NCBI GenBank assembly: GCA_963678675.1 | Contig: OY783195.1 | Coordinates: forward strand, 26,895,385-26,959,384 | Source: Xiphydria camelus | Lineage: Eukaryota > Arthropoda > Insecta > Hymenoptera > Xiphydriidae | Length of the DNA stretch: 64,000 bases | Reading direction: 5' to 3' | Notes under the pieces: model-generated | Told to the model about the DNA's origin: nothing | Seen by the model: only the letters and a program-made list of their open reading frames with translations | The model's database searches: none | Translations under genes and position numbers: made by a program | Shown here: positions 37,443-48,274 of the stretch, piece after piece | Position numbering within the stretch: the first letter of the stretch is position 1 | Layout of the letters: each line of letters starts with the position of its first letter

Positions 37443-38550
37443 ACCTCCGAAAGTCGAAATCTTTTAAACTAATCACGCCGATCGTCTTCTTCAATGTATA
37501 TTTTCCACGCCGATTTAAAAATCTCAATCATTGAATTAATATCTCAAGGTAAATACGAGATATCAGCGATTTTTTACGTGGAAAAGAATTATATTTTCCT
37601 AAAAAAAATAAACGATAACTCGATCGTTTCTCAATAAATAAATGATTTTCGCAATCGGCGCGATAAATACACCGAATAACGAGATTAATCGATCGATTTC
37701 TCCAGAGATTTCGACTTTTTCAATAATTCTACCATCACTATAGCCTCATCCAAGAACCGAAACGAGGACGCAAAACAGTTCCTCCCCGATCGTCATCGCG
37801 CTTCCCAACCCGACCGCGACGGCGACGTCCGTTTTCGACGTAGATGCATCTTTATTCGGGGAAATCCCACGGATCGTCCCGATGACGCGCTCGCGGATGC
37901 CTGCACGCGACCCTCGCGCGTATATCCCACCTACATACGTATGCGGCATGAAGCGCGCGCGCGGCGCGACACGTACAAGACCGGAATACCGCGCGCAGGA
38001 CCTGCCTTCGCGTTTCTCGGTACGCCGCTTCGCTAAATCTCGCGGAAAGATCGCTCTCCATGTTTTATTCAGGAGCGGGACTTTTGGCCGGTACCGTGGA
38101 AGGGACCGAGGGGTGTCGCGATCGTCGAGGAGGAAGGAGTCAGCGGGAGTGGCCGCCGTGACGTCCCGATGACGTCCTTCTTCTCGCTGCCGCTCCTTCG
38201 AAAATGCAACCTCCCAACGTCATCGCCTTCGACGTCCACGCACGACGCGTTCTTATCCTTCCATCGAAAATGACTAGATTGAGAAAACAGTTTATTTATC
38301 GCAAATGGCTGTGGGTAGTCTCGCGTTATATTCGAATATCGGAAAGGAAAATAACCCTAATTTTGATCGCTACAAATCCACTCGATCGCCTCGTTTGTGA
38401 TCTACGGAAAGCGTTTCACACGTTCTCAGAGTTGCCAAAATCAGAAACAAATCAGAAGTAAAGCTCCGGTAAAATTAAAAAATATAACTCATTTGTATAG
38501 CAATGGTAATATATGTATAATCGATTAATTACATGCGTGTAAATATATTA
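37443..38550. other. Intergenic; two TGACGTC words 11 bp apart, otherwise nothing
   Basis: TGACGTC at 38159 and 38170 repeats the spacing seen at 31452. Sequence from 37790 to 38240 is CpG-rich; the rest is AT-rich and unremarkable. Confidence 0.4.
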
Positions 38551-38738
38551 TTGTGGCGGCTCGATACCAGGTGGCGCCGCCCCCTCTCGGCTCTCGCTAG
38601 TGGTCCGACAACGAGTTCCTATATAAAGGCGTAACAAGTCTGGACGCCACTTCGCAACAGCGTAACAGTGTAACAGCGTAACATCGCAGCGTCCCATCAG
38701 TTGTCGGTCTTTCGCCATCGCATCAAAGAAACGTTACA
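38551..38738 (+). mobile_element. Possible LTR fragment with TATA-type promoter
   Basis: Starts TGTGGCGGCTCGATACCAGG, contains TATATAAAGG at about 38621 followed by a repetitive GCGTAACA segment, and can be closed at ...TTACA (38738). The TGTGGCGG...TATAAA...ACA layout resembles insect BEL/Pao LTRs. No matching second LTR, primer-binding site or target duplication was found, so this is tentative. Confidence 0.35.
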
Positions 38739-39170
38739 CGTGTATGTTACACGAGACGCTTGCAAGTCTGGAAGGGCAAGCGAACATGAATCTGATCGGG
38801 ATGACATTATGTTCCGCGCTAATGATATGCGAGGATGTTCTGTTGCACCTTGAACCTCGATTAAATCATAACTTCTCGAGGCGCAACAAAAACTATACTG
38901 TAAGACCTCAGTCGGTAACTGACTATTATTTTGCTGGCAAATATTCACGAAACATTGAGCTATACTACAACTTTTCAGAGTTGCTAAATGTTCTCGTAAT
39001 ATATCCGCGAGATCATCGAGCCCGATGGCAATACAAAAATTAATGGCAAATCTTATGTTCTCGACATCATATGGTGGCAACAATCCAGCGAAAATTCTTC
39101 GCCGCCTTTCGCTTCTTATTCGCGATGTTAATGTATCGATCCCTAGACCTGTCGCTAATTTTTTCAACAA
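38697..39170 (-). CDS. Possible 157-codon ORF, unknown protein
   Basis: ATG at 39170, stop at the promoter-like fragment. The first hundred residues read like a folded helical protein (leucine/isoleucine periodicity, e.g. NIRFAINFCIAIGLDDLADI and a basic patch SERRRR) unlike the Arg/Ser-rich noise frames of this window. The last third is less convincing. I do not recognise it. It may be the end of a retroelement protein, a decayed gene fragment or chance; it has no neighbour in the same frame and overlaps the LTR-like segment on the opposite strand. Confidence 0.25.
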   Translation of the reverse strand: MLKKLATGLGIDTLTSRIRSERRRRIFAGLLPPYDVENIRFAINFCIAIGLDDLADILREHLATLKSCSIAQCFVNICQQNNSQLPTEVLQYSFCCASRSYDLIEVQGATEHPRISLARNIMSSRSDSCSLALPDLQASRVTYTCNVSLMRWRKTDN

Positions 39171-40725
39171 AACCTTAACAAATTGAAGTTTTGACGTTGC
39201 GACAGATTGTTCATTTAACTCAATGCAGCGCTAATTCCGCTGCGCATAACAATACCGTATCTCTCAAGTATAATTAGCGTACTTTTTCAGTATTTTACCC
39301 ATATCATACCAATTTCTTACCATACCCTATAATTATACCAAGAAAATACCGAGAAAACGCGTATAATCGAATCCGTCAAGGCGAGCCATTTATTACAATA
39401 TGCGAAGCCGTCCGCTCCAAAGAGCCGATACGAGAGAGAAAGGACGGGAAGCGCGCGGCGCGTGGCCGCCCGCGACCAGGAGGAAGCATCTGCTTCCGCG
39501 CGGGACCGACGAATCGGATCGCGGCAGCCGCGCGACGCGGGCACGAGGCTGCGGCCGAAGCGCAGGTGTTTACCGCGGCAGGTGGATTCGTACCTTCGCG
39601 CGCGAGCAGTCCGCGCGTATAGCAGTCTCTCGATACGCACGGGCACTCCCGTCCGTCGTCGGTTGTCGCCGTACGAACCCCGAGGCGATTTCACGCCCCG
39701 CGAAGCGTTTGGCGTAATGAAAACGATTCATCGTCGCCGAATGGAAAGGACAACTCTTCCGGAGACCATCCAACGCGTAACGTCATAAAATACAAGTCAA
39801 ATCGCCCGGTAGCCGAAACGCGAGAGGAATTCTAAACGAATCCCCCCCTGTTCGAGGCTGATCGACACCTACGTAGGTGCGCGTCGCTGCGTCACGAGGG
39901 GCCCTGGAAGACCCAACGGACGTCGGGGAAGAAAAGCAGCCGAGGTGTGTGGGATCCGATACTTTTTCCCAGGCGCGACGATTTCCGATACGATATCGTA
40001 TTTCTGGCAAAGCCTCGACGATGAATAATTTCGCCGGATGAATACCAAGAGGAGGACGACCATCACGAACGCCAGCTCCTTCCGAATGCTCTTCACGCTC
40101 CCGCGCGACAACGTGTGCCTGGGTTTATACACCGTCGCGGGCGACGGTCCATCATTGTCCTTGACTGTCGCAACGAGAGATGTGCACGTACGCCGTACCC
40201 TGCTCGGTACGAGCGTCATCCCGATCGATGGAGATCATGAGAAGAGAGGCGATTGAAAATCGGAGAATCAATCCTGTATACTGAGAAGAAGAATTGGTTG
40301 AATCGATTTAGTTGGTTTTAATTATTTCGAGCAATGAAATATTTTTTCAATTTATCCCCTAGTTGCGTTCAAGCCAATACTCATTCACTCGCAACTAATA
40401 TATATGCTAAATCACTCTAAATAGATATTTAATTGCTACAATTTTATATATGTAGTTCGCTATATATGACTATTCTTGTGCAGTTGAGTATTTTTTTAGT
40501 ATGATAAATATTTAGGTACTCACTACGCGACTATATGCTTAAACTGGTTGTGAATAAATGAGTATCGAATCAAACACAATTTCCTTAATTCAAATCAATA
40601 TATATTATTATTTTGACTAATTTGAACGAAATAAATCTTTCAACTAAATTTTTTTCTTAGTGTACTATAGCAACATACGCTTTGCGCACACTTTTTCCTC
40701 ATTTGTCCTTACTTAATTACATACA
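39171..40725. other. Intergenic, no gene identified
   Basis: GC-rich between 39400 and 40260 with overlapping basic frames, AT-rich after 40290. The AT-rich block 40280-40665 begins TACTGAGAAGAAGAATTGGTTGAATC and ends TTTCTTAGTGTA, so it may be another member of the CACTGAGA-tip group. Confidence 0.4.
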
Positions 40726-40925
40726 GAAAAAAAAAGAATGAATTGGATTTACTAAAAATTACATACAGAGTCGCAAGTAATTATTTATTTACATCATTTA
40801 AGACTTTTTTTCGTATTAAATTTTTCTTCCTTATTAAATATTTAAGAGTAGTAATACTCACAATTATAATTCAATTTTGTCACATGGATTGCGGGGAGTG
40901 GTTACCAAAAACTTTTCTCCGTGTA
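40726..40925. mobile_element. MITE family D, copy 3 (degenerate)
   Basis: Left ACAGAAAAAAAAAGAATGAA then TTGGATTTACTAAAAATTAC and GAGTCGCAAGTAATTATTTA as in other D copies; the right half is shortened, ending CTTTTCTCCGTGTA. Confidence 0.65.
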
Positions 40926-42018
40926 GATATTTATACTCTGACGATTGGCAAACGTTACCAACTCGTGCTTTTAAGATTCTAGATTCGAGATACCGCGAAA
41001 ACAGCTAATGAAATTCACAAAAAAAAAAAGTGAGATTCGTTGTTATACTTGATGACGTAGGTATGTCATTTTACGAATGGAAATTCGCGCGCGCAATACG
41101 TCGCGCCGAATTAAATAATTCGCATGCCCGAAGAGTTACCCGATCTTCGAGAAGCGCCGTCATCGCTGCAAGGAGCCAACGGCGCAGCGGAGACGATTGT
41201 GCACACCTCGACAAAGGAGCGGAGACGGGGACGAGTTTGTCGGGGGAACCGGAGGACGACACAATGCGCGAAACGCGGGATCCGCATGGCGCGAGTGCAG
41301 TCGCGTATACCTGCAGCGGCGTGACGCAAAGGAGAATTCCCGGAAAATCCGCGGGACGGTGGGGGATGAATTTTTCGATTTTCCGACGCCGTTTGTGTGC
41401 CGGAGAAAAGGAGGACCGTTGCGCGTCCCTCGCGCTTTTTTATTGCCGCGCGGGCGACGGGATGAAAGGATCCGTTGGGGTGGTCGAAACGAGTGACTGC
41501 ATTCTGATGGATGTAGGAATGCACCGGTGTACTATTGCATAGTCCTTTCGCACGGAGGAGATGACGCGAATGTGAAATGCGCGATAGTTGACACCCGGTT
41601 ATCGAGATTGCAAATGGGAAACGTGGGCCAATCTGCTCTGCACTTGTTACGAGTATATTCGGAGCGACGTCGGGATCGCGGTCGACTCCGGACGCCGCTG
41701 TGGATCGATAGCACGCAACCCTTCTTCCCTGCGCGGCGTCTACGATTTCAAGGACCGCGTAACTCGATACACTCTCGCGTTCAGAAAACGTGCGGAACGC
41801 CTTCTCGTTGCCTGTGATATACGTCTACATCGATATACCTAGCGTGACCACGAAGAGAAGGCAGCTGAAAGTTCGAACGACGACGCGTCGAAACGCTTGT
41901 TCGTGCGGTGAATTAGCGAATCGATCCGTCTCTCTGCAGTGGATCTCGAGAAAGCATTATTTTGGTCCAGGGTTGTTTGGAATTTTGATTCTAACGTCTC
42001 ACGGCGGAAGCTATAATA

Positions 42019-42288
42019 TACAGAGAAAATTAATTAGTTGGATCTAGTCAAAATTACTTGCCGGGTCGCGAATAATTACTTATTTAGATCAATTTGATCT
42101 TTTTTCATAATATTATAAGTAATTACATATTTCTTTCTTGCAGTCACATACTATTTCACACGATTGTAAGAAAAAGGTCTAAATCTAATCGATGTATTAA
42201 AAAATGTCATCGATCTAAATAAATAATAATTACTCGTGACACACCGCAAATAATTTTTAGTAGATTCAACTAATTCTTTTTCTCTGTT
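42019..42288. mobile_element. MITE family D, copy 4 (complete)
   Basis: Ends ACAGAGAAAATTAATTAGTT and ACTAATTCTTTTTCTCTGT. Contains TTGGATCTAGTCAAAATTAC and AGTAGATTCAACTAATTC; about 270 bp. Confidence 0.8.
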
Positions 42289-42349
42289 TATTAATGGAGA
42301 AGACCGACGAGATTTATGAGCCCTTAAAATGACAGTCTTGGTGAAATGA

Positions 42350-42447
42350 CACTGAAAAAATGACTCGGTTAAAATCATGAAACGCATCTAGTTAAATGCG
42401 TTCAATTATTCTAACCAAAATACTAATCAGTTGAACCAAACAGATGA
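42350..42447. mobile_element. MITE family A, copy 5 (left third only)
   Basis: CACTGAAAAAATGACTCGGT through AACGCATCTAGTTAAATGCG to GTTGAACCAAACAGATGAGG, then sequence stops matching. The rest of the element is deleted. Confidence 0.65.
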
Positions 42448-42851
42448 GGGTACTCGAACCTTCGAACTTCTACAAAAGTAAATTCATTGACTACCCCTAA
42501 CGGCACCCTCCTAAAATGTTTCCTCAAGAAATGAGCACCGCTGCGAAGCAGAGGGGCGCGTGCCATCGGCTCGCATCTGCCACCGTCGATTCCCGCAGCC
42601 TCCCCCCGAACCATACCACACACTGCTTCTTCCTACAACGACACCGCCATCGAGCTCCGGTTACAAAAACGCTTCCGCAGGAAGCGCGAGCAATCCAGAT
42701 CCTTCCGTTGCAGTGCGAGACATCGAGAGACGACCGAGTTTCTCGCGATGCAGCGCAATTCTTCCCGGGGAGGACGAAGAAGAATCTTCTGCCGATCTTC
42801 CTATGTGGAATTATTACGACGATTTTCGTTGTCTCTCGCGGCTTACACTCA

Positions 42852-43010
42852 CACAGAGAAACAGAATTAGCTGGATCTACTAAAAATGACTAGCGAGGTC
42901 ACAAATAATTATTTATTTACATCAAATTGATGTATTAAAAAATTTCATTGATACAAATAAATAATTACTAAGTAACTTTCAGAGTAGATCCAACTAATTC
43001 TTTCTCTCTG
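42852..43010. mobile_element. MITE family D, copy 5 (internal deletion)
   Basis: 159 bp with both tips (CACAGAGAAACAGAATTAGC and CTAATTCTTTCTCTCTG) and both GGATCTACT arms but lacking the middle of the family. Confidence 0.8.
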
Positions 43011-43419
43011 TACAGAGAAAAATCTGAATGATATCCATAATTTACCCAGAAACCGTGGTCGATTTTGGTGCCAACCACGATTTCATAGTTGTTCTAAGCG
43101 GTGAGATTCTGTTTACAGTAGGAAGAGATCAAGACTGTGTGTGCTGTGTTCAGGTCAACCCATGGTCGATTAATGTTCTCAATCTTTTTTTATATAGTTG
43201 ACACTATCGTGAAGTAATATTATCGATTTACTTTTGTGGTCAATTTAACAATGGCGTGTGTCTATCACAAACCACCACCTTATTATTACTATAGCCGCGC
43301 TACAAAAGTTATTTCGACTGTAATCATGGTGTGTTTAATCGTAAATGTGGTACCAGCAACAAGGAAAATTCAATCTTGCAATTGCGGTTGATCTAACTAG
43401 CCACTTTTCTCTCAATGTA

Positions 43420-44504
43420 CGATGACAAATTGCTTCATATTCTCGTTACGTGCACGATCTCCTTTTGTAATTCCCCTCGCATCGCATCCACTCCATTCGC
43501 ATCTTTGCTTTAACGAGGATAAAATAGCGCAGCCTCTGCTCTACCGCGTTATATATACACACATAATACATACGACTACTTTGCGGAATGAACGAGCTTG
43601 GATATACGCGTACCTATACTTATCTTCAATGCCACTGACCCATACTCTCTTATCTCCTCCTCTATCGCCAACAATAACGAGGTTTACCTTATCCTACGGA
43701 TATACACCGCAACCCTCTCCCTCCCATACCTCGCAATTAATTCGCGTACGTTCCCCCGATACGAATGCACGCGCTCGCGCGTGCTCTCACACATGCTACG
43801 CACGATCGCGCGCCCCGCCGAGAACGACAAAGACGTTTTCAAGATGTTCCGCGCGAACCGCGCCGTTCCACTGGAACCGGCCCAAAGCGGCGCGATTATA
43901 GGTCCCCGTCCACATCGAGAGGGGCCTTTCCTCTCCAGCTGTCCACGCCGAGGGCCCCCGTATTAGTAGTGGGGGACCGGAGAATGGCATACGGAGGGGG
44001 AACAGCAGGTAAGCAGCTGCGACTATCCGCAGGGGCTGCCGCGCGTGTTTAAATTAGTCTCAGAACTACCGCCGAGCGCGCAACGCGATCACGAAACCCC
44101 GCGCGGAGGATGCGTGTACCCGAGAGGATCATTTCGGACGATCTCAGCGATTCACCGAGTTGATCAGGATTTTGTCGCTTACGGCTTATCGCGGGTGCGG
44201 TCCCGAGTGACCACTTTTGCTTTATCGGTTCGATAATTTATCGATTCGTAATCGCTGGAACGGAACATGCCAGTGGAAGTTTTCAAGATACCGGTCAGCC
44301 TTTCAGCCGAGAGCGTGTGTCGTTGAATCAGTGATTTTTGGGAGCAGTCGAAGTGCCGCGCGAGGGAGTCTCTTCGCGGTGGTGTCTCCGTAGAGCGAAG
44401 GGAGGAGGAATCATAGGAGGAATCGCGAAAGGGAGTGCAGGACCAGTCCAAGGGCGAACGATCAAATGTCTCTGTGATAAGAGGACAGCGCAAAGACAAC
44501 TAGA
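43420..44504 (+). promoter_or_regulatory. Upstream region and probable 5'UTR of the DBH-like monooxygenase gene
   Basis: About 1 kb before the ATG, GC-rich from 43740. A three-codon uORF ATG TCT CTG TGA occupies 44466-44477, in frame with the main ATG and 27 bases before it. An initiator-like ATCAGTG is at about 44327, too common to assign as the TSS. No TATA box is obvious. Confidence 0.35.
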
Positions 44505-45605
44505 ATGTTGCTGATCAGGGTGATTCCGCTCTTTTGCGCCTTCTGGGTCGCCCGATGCGATCTCCTCGATCTCTACGTCCAGCACATGGACGAGACCATG
44601 AAGACGCTGGCGTACGAGAGGTCCCATGCGAAGAACCTGGCGCGGGCGCGCGCCAAGCGCAGTCCCATGGAGCCGCTCTTCAAGTACGGACCTTTCAAGC
44701 GACACCGGCTGGAGGTCGACGAGAATTGGGAGAAGGAGAAGGCGCAGGACGAGCAGACGCGGGAGACCACCACTCATTACATCGAGAAGGACGACGGTCT
44801 GGACTTTCCGAACGATCGAGAGGAGAATATCGATCCGAGCTCGCACGAGACTCTTCAGGGCTCGAAGCAGAGCTCGAAGTGCGCCGCTAATCCTGAAGTT
44901 GAAAGGACGACTACCGAGGTAGAAGAGAACTCTAGGAATGTCGAGGTCGAGTCCTCGACCGCGACGACGACACAGTATGAAACTAGTCAGGAAGGTCTTC
45001 CGGGTTCGGAACTTCCCGCGAAAATCGTTGACGCGACGGAGAAGTCGGGACAACGAGAGAGCCTCGACGTCAGGGATCGTGAAGAGATCGAGAATGCCGA
45101 AGATTACCCTGAAGATGACCCTGAAGACGACCCCGAAGAGGGGCACCCCGAATTTGAAATCATGAATACATCGGATCTGGACGAGCCCGCCGTACCGCCC
45201 GAAGCGGGACCATCCTTGAAGAACGCGCCGAAGCCCAATTCGAACCGCGTTCCCAAGAAATACTTCCCCAGCGAGAAGGACTTCTGGTATCGTAAAAAGT
45301 TCCTTGGCAACAATGCCGCCGCCGCCGCCGCCGCCGCTGCGGGCAGTGCGGATTCACCTCGCGGAATCAGTAACAGGCCGCGAAGGAGCACGAGGGACGC
45401 GGAATTCACGCGACGAGAGTGGCTGGACGAGAATGGTAAAGTTCTCCTCGAGTGGGACCCGAGCGACGAGGACGTGGTCACCTTCAAGGTCACGGCCAGG
45501 ACTCTGGGCTACGTCGGCGTCGGCTTCAACGAGAAGGGTAACATGAAAGGAGCCGATATCCTGCTCGCATGGGTGGACGATCACTCCGGAGCTGTCAACC
45601 TTCTG
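44505..45605 (+). CDS. olf413: DBH-like (MOXD1-type) copper monooxygenase, exon 1: signal peptide, acidic linker, start of DOMON domain
   Basis: 367 codons. The ATG follows an in-frame TGA at 44475-44477, itself the stop of a three-codon uORF (44466-44477). Residues 1-18 form a signal peptide (MLLIRVIPLFCAFWVARC), so the product enters the secretory pathway. Residues 48-51 RAKR and 291-294 RPRR look like furin sites. Residues 72-250 are charged, low-complexity linker, strongly acidic near 195-217; nine alanines at 271-279 come from a GCC repeat. The DOMON domain begins near 300 (REWLDENGKVLLEWD) and runs to GADILLAWVDD at the exon end. Donor CTG|GTAAGA, phase 0. The family hydroxylates small substrates with copper and ascorbate; the catalytic Cu-binding domains are encoded downstream of the window. 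The long N-terminal extension fits insect olf413 (MOXD1 homolog 2) rather than tyramine beta-hydroxylase; orthology is inferred. Confidence 0.9.
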
Positions 45606-46006
45606 GTAAGATCCAGTTGTCAGAATCCGTTGATCCGTATCGCGCGATCTCAGATGAACCGTATTGCGAGACTTTCTCCTCGGGCGACTCTTGGCGCGAA
45701 CTTTGAGCCGATAATTGAAACCGTGGAGACGGAAATCTCGGGAATAGCTCGAGGTTCGAGGTTGCGCTTAACTCCTGACTTCTCGGGCATACCGGCCGCC
45801 TCCCTACAGGATCATTCGAGGAAAGTTATTCGGCCCTCCCAAATAATGTTTCTCCCCAAACGATTCGCCTATCTCTTCTCCATCTCACTCGGACCAAGAG
45901 AGGAGCGCAAACGCGTTCCTCCTCGGGATCCTTTTCGTATCGTCCGATCGGAGACCGCGCGCGCGGGGTGAGTCTTTCGAGGCTCGAGCCGCGGTCGATC
46001 GGGATG

Positions 46007-47319
46007 CTGCGTTTACAGGCTGCTCACTGCCGCGGCAGTGAGCAGGGAAGTGGGCAGGGAAGTGGGCAGCGCGAGTCTGTAAACGGGTCACTCGCGCTGC
46101 TCATGCCCACTGCCGCTGGCACTGCCGGCAAGCTGCCTTCGAAAATCTGCGGCAGTGAGCAGGAAATAGGGCAGGGAAGTGAGCAGCGCGAGTCTGTAAA
46201 CGGGTCACTCGCGCTGCTCATGCCCACTGCCGCTGCCGCTGCCGCACATCCCTTCGGTGGCGGTATTTGGAGCGGCAGTCAAAGGACTGGCAGGATCGTC
46301 GTAAATTGTCTCCCGCAGTGCCCATTTGAAGAGGCATCGCCAGAACGCGAATACCGAATCGGCTAACCCATTTGCATCATGCGCCTACTTAGCGTGCCGG
46401 ACTCAGGTATCAAGGACGGTCAATTGACGACTAAGTAATCCCTATCGTCGCGGGGGGTTGATTGTACGTGTGGGAAACGAACTAGAAATGCTGATGGGGT
46501 ATCACCGATACAACCCCATTGTTGCATAACATATATGAAATATATGTTCAATTCCTTCTATTATATGAAATAGTTTTTGAATAAAGGCGTGGACAAAACT
46601 GTGTCGCCAAAAACCGAATGACGAATTTAGTCGATAGACAACCGGGGAAACTTAATTCAGGTACGAAGTGCATGGGCTGAGTATATAGCCGTTCTGCACT
46701 TGTCCAAGGATAGTGCTCGTGCCCTCCCGCGAGGCTCCCGAAATTGGAGAATAGGATCGAGGCATCACCTCGCGCTTTCCGAGACACATCGGCCGCGACC
46801 AGTGTCCCGCCGTGAGGGTCCTGAAATTGGAGAGCAGGGTCGCGGCGCCTTGCGCTCGCCGCGATGAGAGCGGCGAAAATAAACATGCTTGAACGCTTTG
46901 CTTTGCTCGACTATTGGCGTATTGCTCTGCGCTCCACTATACGTGTTCCAATAAGAAAGTACAGGTTTGTATTCGCCGCTTTGTTCTCCGCTTTCATCGC
47001 TGCTTTGCTCTCCGCTCCACTAGGTGCGTAGCCGTAGAAGTAAACAAATTTTGAGAAATTGACCATTAAGCCCCGGCAGACGGTCGGTTTTTGCTACATA
47101 TATGTGGTACTTTTACTATAAAAACTCAAATCTTGTATCCCGATGAGGTAACTTCTTTGCCACTTGGCCGTAGGTCTAGCAGGGAAGTGAATAGCGCGAG
47201 TGGCAGCGGCAGCGGCAGCCTGTAAACGGGGCTGCCGTAAAAATATTTAGGGCAGGGAAGTGGGCAGGGAAGTGGGCAGCGCGAGTGGCAGCGGCAGTGG
47301 CAGCCTGTAAACGCCGCAG
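46007..47319. mobile_element. GC-rich element with complex inverted terminal blocks, 1.3 kb
   Basis: Left GCGTTTACAGGCTGCTCACT and right GTGGCAGCCTGTAAACGC are inverted copies, and the following (GGGCAGGGAAGT)n, GCGCGAGT and GGCAGCGGCAGTGG blocks are shared between the ends. The left block is itself duplicated in tandem (about 46027-46110 and 46150-46235), each copy folding through CAGCGCGAGT / ACTCGCGCTG around CTGTAAACGGGTC. No transposase frame. Sits 400 bp inside the 17.6 kb intron. Superfamily unknown. Confidence 0.6.
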
Positions 47320-47987
47320 GAGAATCTCGGCCGGCTCCTCGATCCTTCGCTAGACCGAAAACGCGGCGATTCTGCTCTCGGCGGCAGCGCGACGAGAAAA
47401 AAGAAAGGTACGCGAAAGAAACGAAAACCTTAAGGAATTAAAGGAAGATTAAGAAGGCGGCCGGGGAGAAAAAGAGCAGTGCGACGAGCTGGGGGGCGGG
47501 GAGGGAAACGGTGATCCTTCGAAGGTGGTGAGAGAGAGGGAGGGCGCGGAGAGAGATGAACCGAACGACCGAAACAAAAGGGGCACGATACGGACCTCTT
47601 CGAAACCTCTCCTCTCTCGGGGCTCCGGAAGAGTCGAAACCGAGAGGGGACCGATGACGATGGTCGTTAGAAGCTCCGCAAGATCGGTCGGCCGATTGTA
47701 ATAATGAGGTTTGTTAATTGGCGCTCGATCGATGATGAAGCCGTTTCGCTCGCAATCGGGCTGCTACGGGAAATATGACGGTTGAGCCAGCGGGTGGTAG
47801 CTGAAGGGTGGTTCTATTCATTCGTTTAGAATGTTGGTTCGAAAGTTGCAAAAATTTATAGAATTATTTATTCGATTCTCAAACGCCTCGACCCTTCTAA
47901 AAGATATTATAAGTTATGTTACACATATCGCAATTAGCGCTTCCCTTCACCTCACCGAGCACCGTGTATCTACGGTATAAAACGGTA
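47320..47987. other. Intron 1 of the DBH-like monooxygenase gene, no identified feature
   Basis: Purine-rich GC sequence (47400-47660), then ordinary DNA. Confidence 0.4.
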
Positions 47988-48274
47988 CACCGAGAGAAAT
48001 AATTGCTGGTGCCAAGAAAGTATTTTCTTGAGTGAAAAATATGTCATAATTCCAGGGGCAATTAAAGGTTTTCCTCGCGCGAAAAGTTATTTAATAGGCT
48101 CGAGTAATTGTCTTTTCCGCTCAGGAAGAATTTCTCGTTCCCACGAAGGTGTTCTTGAATCAAGAATTGCATATTCTTCAATCAAGAATTTGTATTCTTA
48201 AAAATGTTTATGATCATTATGTTCTTGATTCAAGGAATATTTTTTCGACACTAGCAATTATTTCTCTCAGCGTG
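47988..48274. mobile_element. MITE family B, copy 7 (reverse orientation)
   Basis: Ends CACCGAGAGAAATAATTGCT and AGCAATTATTTCTCTCAGCG-TG, with TA before the left tip. Internal order is inverted relative to copy 3. Confidence 0.8.
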
